Shown piece after piece: positions 23,175 to 29,453 of a DNA stretch of 64,000 nt (the stretch's first letter is position 1; the number at the start of each line of letters is the position of its first letter). Below the pieces are notes generated by a model. The model was not told where the DNA came from. It made no database searches and was given only the letters and a program-made list of their open reading frames with translations. The translations under genes were made by a program, and so were the position numbers. Source of the stretch: Algorimicrobium algoritergicola (GTDB lineage Bacteria > Bacteroidota > Bacteroidia > Flavobacteriales > Flavobacteriaceae); NCBI RefSeq assembly GCF_008086165.1, contig NZ_VSKL01000001.1:1-64000 (forward strand), read 5' to 3'.

Positions 23175-23631
23175 TATTTCAGTTTTAAAATTCGCTTATA
23201 GTCTGGTGCCAACCTTTTTAAGGAAGCCTGTTTTATCGGCTTTTGTAAAGGCGGTTACCAACCCGTTGAGCGCTATATATTATGACTGGTATAATAAACG
23301 CCAGGAACATTTATACATTCTAGACCACAACTGGCAAGTATGCTACATGCGCGGCGCTTTGAATGATAAGTTTGACCAAGACCAAAGACGCATTTATATA
23401 GACGGAACTGGAGGCGATGCCAATAAAACATATATCTATACACCTGGAGAAAACCAAACCAAATATTTAGGCACAATATTTATATACAACAGCTTGGAAT
23501 TTGCAGATACTGGAGCCGACTTTATTGTTCACGTGCCTGCAGAAATAATGGCGAATCAGTTTTATGAGGTGCACGCCCAAATACAGCTGTATAAATTAGG
23601 CGGAAAACGCTATTTAATTATTGAAATTTAA
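23164..23631 (+). CDS. tail protein I-like / baseplate gene of unknown detail
   Basis: A 155-residue protein directly after baseplate J, the slot of tail protein I (Mu gp48-like). It begins MWDNISVLKFAYSLVPTFLRKPVLSAFVKAV, which resembles the helical N-terminus of tail protein I; the C-terminal half is beta-rich with TPGENQTKYLGTIFIYNS. The start overlaps the preceding gene by 11 bases. Alternative: a Bacteroidetes-specific connector between baseplate and fibre. Confidence 0.55.
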   Translation: MWDNISVLKFAYSLVPTFLRKPVLSAFVKAVTNPLSAIYYDWYNKRQEHLYILDHNWQVCYMRGALNDKFDQDQRRIYIDGTGGDANKTYIYTPGENQTKYLGTIFIYNSLEFADTGADFIVHVPAEIMANQFYEVHAQIQLYKLGGKRYLIIEI

Positions 23632-23634
23632 ACC

Positions 23635-24432
23635 ATGAATAAACAAAATTTTTTACAAACTGGAGGCTTCCCTTTCGAGACGGATATATTAAACTATATG
23701 CAGGAATCCTATGGCTTATTTAACGCTTTAGGAGAATTGGCTGGCAATAAAGCTATTATAAAAGGCTGTGAAGTTGTAGGAAGCAATACATCCGACGGCA
23801 TTGTTTATATAAGCGGCGAAGTCTTTAAATTTATAGGCGGCCAGACTCAAGCCAACGTGAAAGTCCTTGAAAATGTTAGCTCCAAAGTGTTTGAAAACGG
23901 CGACACCAAAGAAGTTCACTACGAGCGCTATGTAACCTTTGCCTCTGGAACGGGTTCTATCCCATGGTCTGAATTCTCAAGGCCATTCAGTATGCTATCA
24001 ATTACCTCGAGAATTACAGAACTGGAGAAACAAAACGCCGTTTTTCAAGCAGATGGCGCCATGGTGTTTTGGAACAAACCAGCTGCCGACATTCCAGACG
24101 GCTGGCAGGAAGTAACAGACTGGCGCGGACGTATGCCTGTTGGCTGGAATCCTACCGATACAGACTTCAACCAGCTTGGAGAAACTGGTGGTAACAAAAC
24201 CCGAACCGTATCGGCCACTATTACAAATCCAATTAGTGGATTTGGCGTTGGCGGTTCTGCAGGTGGTGGCGATAACGGAAAGCTATTAGTCGGTTCTGGA
24301 AATAACGAAGGCGGCGAGTTTTTAGAGAGTATCCGTAAAGCTTCATCCGCTCCCAATAGCACAATAAACACATCTATTAACATTATGAATCCTTACCGCG
24401 TGGTGATGTTCATAGAATATACAGGCTCATAA
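23635..24432 (+). CDS. tail fibre protein with phage tail collar domain
   Basis: A 265-residue protein. The C-terminal half has the collar motif: GAMVFWNKPAADIPDGWQEV then DWRGRMPVGWNP, followed by GETGGNKTRTV and a Gly-rich loop, ending INIMNPYRVVMFIEYTGS. Collar domains sit at the tip of many fibres and contribute to receptor contact. The N-terminal half (FLQTGGFPFETDILNYMQESYGLFNALGELAGN) is a conserved baseplate-attachment region in Bacteroidetes phages. It lies immediately after tail protein I. Confidence 0.8.
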   Translation: MNKQNFLQTGGFPFETDILNYMQESYGLFNALGELAGNKAIIKGCEVVGSNTSDGIVYISGEVFKFIGGQTQANVKVLENVSSKVFENGDTKEVHYERYVTFASGTGSIPWSEFSRPFSMLSITSRITELEKQNAVFQADGAMVFWNKPAADIPDGWQEVTDWRGRMPVGWNPTDTDFNQLGETGGNKTRTVSATITNPISGFGVGGSAGGGDNGKLLVGSGNNEGGEFLESIRKASSAPNSTINTSINIMNPYRVVMFIEYTGS

Positions 24433-24433
24433 T

Positions 24434-25087
24434 ATGGCAAGTTTAAGTACAATTAAAAACTGGTTTAAAACTGGTTTAAAACCAACACAAGCCCAATTTT
24501 GGGCAACATGGGATTCCTTTAGGCATAAGGATGAGGCTATTCCTTTGGATTCGGTTAATGGTCTTCAGGATGATTTGGACGATAAGGTTGATAAGATATC
24601 GGGAAAAGGCTTGAGCACAGAAGATTATACGACTCCTGAAAAATTGAAATTAGCAAGCTTACCAGATGCTTTAGGTTTAGGCATTGCTTTAGACTCTAAA
24701 GTAGATAAGGTATCGGGAAAAGGTTTGAGTACGGAAGATTATACTACTGAAGAAAAGGAGCAAGTGTCTTTAGCTTCAAAAAACATACAGGAGGAGGTCA
24801 TAGATATTGATGGCGATTTTGCTTTAGTAGATGCCGATTTTCGGGTTACCTTTTTCATTAACACCACAGGAACGGTAAACATTACCATACCAACTGCAAC
24901 CTTAAGAGACAGCTTTGTGTGCTTCTTTATAGTAATAGGGGCTGGACAATTAAACATACTAGTGGACGGTTTAGGGGCTACACTTAACGCTCCAGACGGC
25001 ACATTATTAAGCAACGGTAAACGTGGCATGGTTGAGAAAAAAATAACAGCAGACACTTTCTACGCTTCAGGCGAATGGGAGGTTTAA
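24434..25087 (+). CDS. tail fibre protein with internal repeats
   Basis: A 217-residue protein. Residues about 50-66 and 87-104 carry two near-identical units (KVDKISGKGLSTEDYTT and KVDKVSGKGLSTEDYTT), the type of short repeats that wrap trimeric fibres. The N-terminal MASLSTIKNWFKTGLKPTQAQFWATWDSF.H is a typical Bacteroidetes fibre start. The C-terminal half is beta-rich (FFINTTGTVNITIPTATL). It lies 1 base after the collar protein, in the receptor-binding gene group; such proteins often vary between related phages. Confidence 0.7.
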   Translation: MASLSTIKNWFKTGLKPTQAQFWATWDSFRHKDEAIPLDSVNGLQDDLDDKVDKISGKGLSTEDYTTPEKLKLASLPDALGLGIALDSKVDKVSGKGLSTEDYTTEEKEQVSLASKNIQEEVIDIDGDFALVDADFRVTFFINTTGTVNITIPTATLRDSFVCFFIVIGAGQLNILVDGLGATLNAPDGTLLSNGKRGMVEKKITADTFYASGEWEV

Positions 25088-25096
25088 ATAAATGAA

Positions 25097-26059
25097 ATGA
25101 GTTTGATAGCACAAAAATATATTAATGGTTTGAGCAGTCGGTTTGTGAAGCCGAACTTGTTTATTGGGGGTGTAGCCTCTACAATGCCTACGATTTCACA
25201 TATTAGCAATTTTTTTGGGATCCCAGAAAATTCAATAACTAATTTTATTGTAAACGGCGCTAATGTAGAGATGCATGTTGAAGCTGCATGGGGCTCACCT
25301 TCCTTTACACCACAAAATAATGATATAACATATTTTATATATACCGGTCCTGGAGTGATACAAACAGGTAATGCGGGTATGTGTAATTGGAATAATTGCT
25401 TTGCATTTTATACATTAAATGGAGTTCAAAGGACAGGCTCAAATACTGTGGGTTTTCCAACGGGATTTCGTAGCTGGAGGTATTATAGATGGAAAAGAAT
25501 TGGGAATTTACCTGCAAGTATCTTTCGATATAGTCCAGTAAACAGCAGGATTTATATTCCTGAAACTCCTGTAAGAAACACGTCTGGCAATGACGGCGCT
25601 GTTTCTTATATATCTTCAGGAAGCCGAACAATATATACTAATCAAGCTAACGAGACAAACAATGCAGGAAATCCAGACGGCGATATAGCTTATTATTTGA
25701 GTAGAAACGGAGGAAGTGTTAGCTATATATATAACGATTCATTGCCTAACGCCATAACAGATTTATCTGCATCCAATACTACCGCTAACGGTTTTGATTT
25801 GAATTTCACCCCACCTTCAGAAGTTAACCCTATCGAATTTTACGAAGTATGGATTAATGACGGTAATGAAAAGTGGCATCCTTACCACCCAGCTGGTGAG
25901 GTGTTAATAAGCGGTGAAACGTTTACAAACCATATTTCAAGTGGCAAAACTTATAAAGTAAAACTAGCAATCTGTGACATTTACTGGAACGGAAGTGGAA
26001 TGGATGAAATAGAATCAAGACGCGCTTTTTCAAACGAAATAGAAATTACAACATTATAA
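25097..26059 (+). CDS. tail fibre / adhesin protein with fibronectin type III-like domain
   Basis: A 320-residue protein without a signal peptide. The first two thirds are Asn-, Gly- and Ser-rich with many aromatic residues, fit for a fibre. Residues ~215-315 resemble a fibronectin type III domain: NAITDLSASNTTANGFDLNF, PIEFYEVWINDG, SSGKTYKVKLAICDIYWNG and the closing SNEIEITT. Fn3-type domains are common in phage fibres and bind surface glycans. It is the third fibre-type gene in a row and is probably a receptor-binding protein. Confidence 0.65.
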   Translation: MSLIAQKYINGLSSRFVKPNLFIGGVASTMPTISHISNFFGIPENSITNFIVNGANVEMHVEAAWGSPSFTPQNNDITYFIYTGPGVIQTGNAGMCNWNNCFAFYTLNGVQRTGSNTVGFPTGFRSWRYYRWKRIGNLPASIFRYSPVNSRIYIPETPVRNTSGNDGAVSYISSGSRTIYTNQANETNNAGNPDGDIAYYLSRNGGSVSYIYNDSLPNAITDLSASNTTANGFDLNFTPPSEVNPIEFYEVWINDGNEKWHPYHPAGEVLISGETFTNHISSGKTYKVKLAICDIYWNGSGMDEIESRRAFSNEIEITTL

Positions 26060-26060
26060 T

Positions 26061-26522
26061 ATGAAACAAATAAGAACAAAATCAACCGTCCTTTTGGACG
26101 CACAAACCAATAAGCGAGGTATCGCTATTGTAAAACTGGAAGAGTTTAAGTTTTTAGGCAATACCAGCGTAGTACTAGTTGGTTATTATGAGCAAATTTT
26201 AAACTCTGTAGCTGAAGTAGGCCAGCCAATGTATAGCTTGGTTCCGCTACCCGTTAAGGATGGCGTTATTGGTCGTGCAAATGTCAAGCGTGTTAGTCTT
26301 TCAAAACTAGAAATGGACGGTTTATTTCAAGCTGTAGACACATCCATATTAAAGTCTGGAAGCTTTAACGATCAATTGGCTGGCGTGCTAACAACGGCTA
26401 CATTAATTAAAGTAGTTATGGACGAGAACTACAGCAACGTGGACGAGAATAATGTTCTAACAAAATTAACGGCTTCCGATTGGGAGGTTTTAATGGAGCA
26501 GGAACTAATACCAGAACCATAA
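26061..26522 (+). CDS. late prophage protein of unknown function, fibre region
   Basis: A 153-residue soluble protein (MKQIRTKSTVLLDAQTNKRGI). Beta-rich first half (VVLVGYYEQILNSVAEVGQPMYSLVPLPV), helical second half, acidic end. It begins one base after the fibre gene and its last codon overlaps the next start, so it is co-expressed with the fibres. It may be a fibre chaperone or small tail component. No family recognised. Confidence 0.55.
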   Translation: MKQIRTKSTVLLDAQTNKRGIAIVKLEEFKFLGNTSVVLVGYYEQILNSVAEVGQPMYSLVPLPVKDGVIGRANVKRVSLSKLEMDGLFQAVDTSILKSGSFNDQLAGVLTTATLIKVVMDENYSNVDENNVLTKLTASDWEVLMEQELIPEP

Positions 26523-26992
26523 TGAAAGAAGCTTTAATAAATATAGCCAGAACAATTGGCGCTATACTTTTATTGGTTTTAGCCTTGGTGTTATTCGTTA
26601 TTGTTACACCATTTGCTCTCGTTTGGAAAATATGGGCAACCGCTAACTATGAAAACCGTAAGGCCAGAGATATCCTTAAAGGAATAAGCGTGTTTTTTGT
26701 TGAAATAGCCGCAAGCTATGACCAACTTGGAAATGCCGTTTTTGGCGGTTTCTTTACGTGGTTATTTCTTCAGGATAAAGAACTGCGCTACATTTTTGGC
26801 GATAAGGACGAAACCATAAGCGAGGTGCTTGGCTGGAACGCGCACTTAAGCGCTTTAAATACCCGCGGTAAATGGTTTGTTAAGTTATTGGATTGGCTTG
26901 ACAAAGAACATTGTTATAAGGCCATGATGTCGGGTGTTTACAAGGCACGCAACAAAGTGCATATTCACGAAAACTTGAAATTAATTACATAA
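26522..26992 (+). CDS. membrane protein of unknown function at the end of the tail operon
   Basis: A 156-residue protein from the ATG at 26522. One or two N-terminal membrane helices (IGAILLLVLALVLFVIVTPFALVW, residues ~11-34) precede a cytoplasmic part rich in Trp and aromatic residues (GGFFTWLFLQDKEL, ISEVLGWNAHLSALNTRGKWFVKLLDWLDKEH). Proteins with this 'ISEVLG.N....L...G..F.KLLD.LD..H' tail occur widely in phages, unknown function. A longer frame to 26480 would overlap the previous gene. Confidence 0.6.
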   Translation: MKEALINIARTIGAILLLVLALVLFVIVTPFALVWKIWATANYENRKARDILKGISVFFVEIAASYDQLGNAVFGGFFTWLFLQDKELRYIFGDKDETISEVLGWNAHLSALNTRGKWFVKLLDWLDKEHCYKAMMSGVYKARNKVHIHENLKLIT

Positions 26993-27000
26993 TTGTAATG

Positions 27001-27020
27001 GGAGGATAAAATAATCCTCC
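27001..27020 (+). terminator. short perfect hairpin after the tail operon
   Basis: GGAGGAT (27001-27007) and ATCCTCC (27014-27020) pair perfectly around a 6-nt loop AAAATA, 8 bases after the last tail-operon stop. Only a weak T/A-rich tail follows, so it may be a partial terminator. Confidence 0.5.
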
Positions 27021-27033
27021 AGCTTTAAAAAAA

Positions 27034-27128
27034 CTCTCACACCTTTTTAAACACGAGCCCAAAGGCCACTGGAGGACATTTATTGTCTTTTCAGAGTCTT
27101 TGGGCTTTTGTGTGTTTGGGTGTGAGAG
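27034..27128 (+). promoter_or_regulatory. very long stem-loop upstream of the right-end operon
   Basis: CTCTCACACC (27034-27043) pairs perfectly with GGTGTGAGAG (27119-27128). Further inside, AAACAC (27049-27054) pairs with GTGTTT (27112-27117), and GCCCAAAG (27057-27064) with CTTTGGGC (27098-27105). Together these give a stem of about 24 base pairs broken by small bulges, with a loop of 33 bases. It occupies a non-coding 220-base gap. It could control transcription or RNA stability of the modification-like operon, be a strong terminator, or encode a small RNA. Confidence 0.5.
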
Positions 27129-27149
27129 CCGCAAATATAGAGAGGAATA

Positions 27150-27216
27150 ATCATCAAATCAATCAAAAAATGAATAAGTTAAAAAAATCATCAAATCAAA
27201 TCAATCAAAAAACGAA
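27150..27216 (+). repeat. duplicated leader: two direct copies before the 42-residue gene
   Basis: Copy 1 (27150-27174) and copy 2 (27187-27216) both read ATCATCAAATCAATCAAAAAA plus TGAA or CGAA, copy 2 having an extra AATCA-type insertion. The second ends at the ATG of the 42-residue gene. Between them an ATG at 27170 opens a frame of 19 codons (MNKLKKSS...), likely a by-product or leader peptide. This is a tandem leader duplication in a non-coding gap. Confidence 0.55.
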
Positions 27217-27344
27217 TGTCAACATTTAATTACAAAGAACAACACGCAGTTATTGTGAAGTGTAGTAGCGAAAACGAGCAAAAAGAAACTTTTGAAAAGC
27301 TTAAAAAATTAGGCTATAACGATTTAAAATTAGTGAGTGTATGA
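27216..27344 (+). CDS. 42-residue protein opening the right-end operon
   Basis: From the ATG at 27216 to TGA 27342-27344: MSTFNYKEQHAVIVKCSSEN, then a helix with ETFEKLKKLGYNDLKL and the end VSV. The pattern of a short beta strand, a CSS turn, a helix and a strand is compact and plausible. Its stop overlaps the ATG of the ATPase gene (ATGA), which suggests translational coupling and a shared function. In phage Mu a small activator (Com) precedes mom, but Com is a zinc-finger protein; this one has a single Cys, so it is not a Com homologue. Confidence 0.6.
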   Translation: MSTFNYKEQHAVIVKCSSENEQKETFEKLKKLGYNDLKLVSV

Positions 27345-28030
27345 AAATTGAGGTAAACCATAAGTGCGAAAACTTTAAAAGTTTTAGAGCTGAAAAAGTG
27401 AAAAGTTTATTTAATGCTGAAAGCGGTCACGAGTGGCAACACACCGCAGAATTGCCCATAGAGGGCGACGATTGGCAAATTGGACTAATTGTGGGTCCTA
27501 GTGGATCAGGTAAAACAAGTATGGGCGCTAAAATATGGCCAGATACGGCCATACATGATTTGTACGCTAATTGGAATAATGACATGGCCATTGTAGATAA
27601 CATTGCGCCTCATTTAAACATGAATTCGGCAACTGCGGCCTTGTCTGCTGTAGGACTTGGCGATGTCCCTTCATGGCTTCGGCCGTTTAAGGCTTTGAGC
27701 AACGGTGAGCAATATCGGGCTGGTTTAGCGCGCTTAATTTGTGACGCTCCAAATAGAACCGTTATTGACGAGTTTACCAGTGTCGTGGATAGACAGATAG
27801 CTAAAATTGGCGCGTCTGCTTTTTCAAAATCTTGGAAGCGAACCAAGGGCAAACAGATAGTTTTGCTTTCCTGCCATTATGATATTATAGAATGGCTGCA
27901 ACCAGATTGGGTATATGACACCCGAACTGGCGAAGTAAAAAAAAAGTCCAAAAACGGCCAGATATCAAACTTGACATTTGGAAGGCAAACGGCACTTACT
28001 GGAAGTTTTTTAAAGAGCATTACTATTTAG
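27341..28030 (+). CDS. ABC-type ATPase, first part of a likely ATPase-GNAT fusion (COG2401-like)
   Basis: A 229-residue frame; the ATPase domain is complete. Walker A is GPSGSGKT (52-59), the signature is LSNGEQ (119-124), Walker B ends in VIDEF (141-145), and the H-loop His is at 179 in LLSCHYD. No membrane segments are present, so this is a soluble ATPase and not a transporter. At 27937-27946 the frame contains A9G: V-K-K-K codons with the classic -1 slippery heptamer A AAA AAG. Slippage yields a 380-residue ATPase-GNAT protein ending at 28482; without it translation stops at 28030 after 27 unrelated codons. ATPase plus GNAT fusions of this kind are known as the COG2401 group. Confidence 0.8.
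   Translation: MKIEVNHKCENFKSFRAEKVKSLFNAESGHEWQHTAELPIEGDDWQIGLIVGPSGSGKTSMGAKIWPDTAIHDLYANWNNDMAIVDNIAPHLNMNSATAALSAVGLGDVPSWLRPFKALSNGEQYRAGLARLICDAPNRTVIDEFTSVVDRQIAKIGASAFSKSWKRTKGKQIVLLSCHYDIIEWLQPDWVYDTRTGEVKKKSKNGQISNLTFGRQTALTGSFLKSITI
27937..27946 (+). promoter_or_regulatory. slippery heptamer A AAA AAG (candidate -1 ribosomal frameshift)
   Basis: The reading phase is GTA AAA AAA AAG, so A AAA AAG lies exactly in the zero frame. After a -1 slip the next codons are GTC CAA AAA CGG CCA, which open the GNAT part. A possible 6-bp stem, TCCAAA (27947-27952) with TTTGGA (27977-27982), begins directly after the site, with a wide loop. The alternative is a one-base deletion (A10 to A9). 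Confidence 0.6.
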
Positions 28031-28482
28031 ACCTTAAGCACCCACCAGCTGCGGAGTACTTTGTGGCAACAGTTGACGGGGAATTGGTGGCGCATTTAGC
28101 GGTTTGCCCTTTGTTTACGGCAAAGGCTTATAGGGCTACACGCTTGGTGGTTATGCCTGAATGGCAAGGCGCAGGCGTTGGCACTCGGTTTTTAAACGAA
28201 GTTATGCAATATCATTTAGAGGGTAATGGTCGCTGTGAGCGCAAATATCACACGTTTTTCCATACTTCTCATCCACAGCTATGTGGTTATTTGAGGCACT
28301 CTAAACTTTGGGTGCAAACTGGGGCAAAGCTACACGGCTCTAATAAAAAACGTTCTATGATGAGCATGGCCAAAACGGGTAAAGGCTTTAATGATGCTAA
28401 AGGAAAACGAAAAATAAATTCAGGATATGGCGGACATTTTAGAGCCGTTCAGGCCTTTAAATATTTAGGAAATAATGAATAA
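27946..28482 (+). CDS. GNAT acyltransferase domain, second part of the ATPase-GNAT protein
   Basis: Counted from the slip site, 178 residues. It begins VQKRPDIKLDIWKANGTYWK, then FFKEHYYLDLKHPPAAEYFVATVDGELVAHLAVCP, and the GNAT motif A RLVVMPEWQGAGVGTRFL carries the QGAGVG pyrophosphate loop for acyl-CoA. The only start codon in this frame near the beginning is a GTG at 28063, which would cut off the first strands of the fold, so the frame is best explained as the downstream half of a fusion. No ATG is available. In the known COG2401-type proteins the two domains are joined in just this order. The last part (GYGGHFRAVQAFKYLG) ends 8 bases inside the next gene. Confidence 0.75.
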   Translation, partial: VQKRPDIKLDIWKANGTYWKFFKEHYYLDLKHPPAAEYFVATVDGELVAHLAVCPLFTAKAYRATRLVVMPEWQGAGVGTRFLNEVMQYHLEGNGRCERKYHTFFHTSHPQLCGYLRHSKLWVQTGAKLHGSNKKRSMMSMAKTGKGFNDAKGKRKINSGYGGHFRAVQAFKYLGNNE

Positions 28483-29143
28483 GTTAAAAGTTTTTATAAG
28501 CGGCCAGAAATACTTTGGCCAGCAAATATTCGATTTATGCAATGCCATGGAAGGCGTGGAGATAGTTGGCGTGTGTACACCATTAGGCGACAAATATATA
28601 GGGAAAACCGCGAAATTGTTTGATGTTCCAATTATTCCTGCAGGATTGCTAAACGGCGATACTATGCCTGAAGGCGTTGACCTTGGCATAACAGCGCATT
28701 CATTTGATTATATAGGCAAGAAAACGCGGTATAAGCCTAAATATGGCTGGATTGGTTACCACCCAAGTTTATTGCCGAGGCATCGTGGCCGCTCATCCAT
28801 AGAATGGGCAATTCGCATGAATGACGCTATTACAGGCGGTACTGTGTTTTGGTTGAACGCAGGAATAGATCGTGGCGATATTGCTTATCAGGATTGGTGC
28901 TTTATTGAGCCAAAATTATTGATTGAAAAGCCAAGTAAGGCCGCATCTATACTTTGGCAGGATAAACTTTTACCGATGGGAGTTCGGCTTATTGAGGCCG
29001 CATTAATAGATATATCCAAAGGAATACTAATAAAGAATCCTCAAGACCCAAACGTAAGTACGTTTGAGCCAAATACAGACGTTAAGGATGTGTTCAAACC
29101 TGACTTATTAATGATTGAGCAGTATGGTTGTCCTTCAACATAA
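28475..29143 (+). CDS. formyltransferase-like enzyme (Fmt/PurN/ArnA fold) with altered active site
   Basis: A 222-residue protein with the formyltransferase catalytic domain: IGYHPSLLPRHRGRSSIEWA (93-112) matches the NxHxSLLPxxxG motif and GGTVFWLNAGIDRGD (121-135) matches the TGVT..GxDxGD motif. His 96 and Asp 132 are kept at the normal distance, but the catalytic Asn is Gly 94. There is no second (OB or RNA-binding) domain, so it is not a true Met-tRNA formyltransferase. It overlaps the GNAT frame by 8 bases, and a terminator follows, so it is the last gene of a 3-4 gene unit. A role in transferring a one-carbon or other acyl group, perhaps on a DNA base, is proposed by context only. Confidence 0.75.
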   Translation: MNKLKVFISGQKYFGQQIFDLCNAMEGVEIVGVCTPLGDKYIGKTAKLFDVPIIPAGLLNGDTMPEGVDLGITAHSFDYIGKKTRYKPKYGWIGYHPSLLPRHRGRSSIEWAIRMNDAITGGTVFWLNAGIDRGDIAYQDWCFIEPKLLIEKPSKAASILWQDKLLPMGVRLIEAALIDISKGILIKNPQDPNVSTFEPNTDVKDVFKPDLLMIEQYGCPST

Positions 29144-29146
29144 ATT

Positions 29147-29168
29147 AAGCCCCTTTTAAGGGGCTTTT
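29147..29168 (+). terminator. intrinsic terminator of the right-end operon
   Basis: AAGCCCC (29147-29153) pairs perfectly with GGGGCTT (29160-29166) around TTTTAA, followed by TT. It stops just after the formyltransferase gene, some 120 bases before the phage end. Confidence 0.8.
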
Positions 29169-29239
29169 AAATGTGGTTTAAATTTGTATTAAATCAGTTA
29201 TATTTGTTGAGTAATAACTAAATAAATTAAGTGAATGAG

Positions 29240-29288
29240 TGTGCATTTCGTTTAAAAAAGCTGTGCATTTCGATTTTGCGATTATACA
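29240..29288. mobile_element. right end of the prophage with paired transposase-site-like repeats
   Basis: TGTGCATTTCG occurs at 29240-29250 and again at 29262-29272, exactly 22 bp apart, two helical turns. The terminal stretch after the second copy ends in TATACA at 29283-29288. Read outward-in on the other strand this gives TGTATAATCGCAAAATCGAA, reminiscent of Mu ends, which begin with TG and carry 22-bp transposase-binding sites. The following five bases, GCATA (29289-29293), would be the predicted target duplication. The 120 bases between the terminator and this end hold no gene. Confidence 0.55.
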
Positions 29289-29432
29289 GCATACAATGAA
29301 GTGGTTAAAGAAATTTTAGATAACAGAACCAAAGATACAGAGCATTTCAATGCTCAATTAAAGGACTTTACAGAGTTTATTGAATACTATCAAAATGAAA
29401 CTATCAAGATAATTAATAATTGGAAGAAATAG
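29289..29432 (+). pseudogene. 3' fragment of a host gene cut by the prophage
   Basis: An open frame (47 codons) runs from the prophage edge to TAG 29430-29432, sequence starting AYNEVVKEILDNRTKD and ending IKIINNWKK. It has no proper start of its own except a GTG at 29301, uses host-like low-GC codons and is helical, rich in Lys, Glu and Asn. This is the C-terminus of a gene whose N-terminal part should lie on the far side of the prophage. The helical end, followed by a palindromic site and an efflux operon, fits a transcription regulator, but the family is not recognisable from 47 residues. Confidence 0.65.
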
Positions 29433-29453
29433 CATCGACTATTTTTTTGCTCA

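Larger units (their letters stand above)
1..29288. mobile_element. Mu-like contractile-tail prophage, right part (left end outside window)
   Basis: The block carries a complete set of head, packaging, tail, baseplate and lysis genes. Mu-type families dominate: DUF935 portal, MuF, gp36-like DUF1320, gpG-like morphogenesis protein, DUF2586-like sheath and a gpD-like hub, which marks a myovirus of the Mu group. The right limit is placed at the CA at 29287-29288, just after two 11-bp repeats and just before the orphan 3' end of a host gene. Transposase and target-selection ATPase genes, expected for a Mu relative, would lie left of the window and are not seen. The identity as prophage is very sure; the transposable lifestyle is inferred from gene families and the terminus. 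Confidence 0.85.

Noticed and set aside
23635-26059. Diversity-generating retroelement acting on the tail fibres
   Set aside because: No reverse transcriptase and no template/variable repeat pair with adenine-specific changes was seen in the window.
23635-26992. Mu-like invertible fibre segment
   Set aside because: No DNA invertase gene and no inverted crossover sites were found around the fibre genes.
27170-27229. 19-codon frame in the duplicated leader as a separate gene
   Set aside because: Composed almost entirely of the repeat sequence, very short, and overlaps the start of the next gene; most likely incidental.
27216-27344. Com-like translational activator of mom
   Set aside because: Com is a zinc-finger protein with several Cys; this product has a single Cys and no finger pattern.
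29240-29272. Start of a CRISPR array
   Set aside because: Only two 11-bp copies with an 11-bp spacer; too short, and better explained as transposase-binding sites at a phage end.
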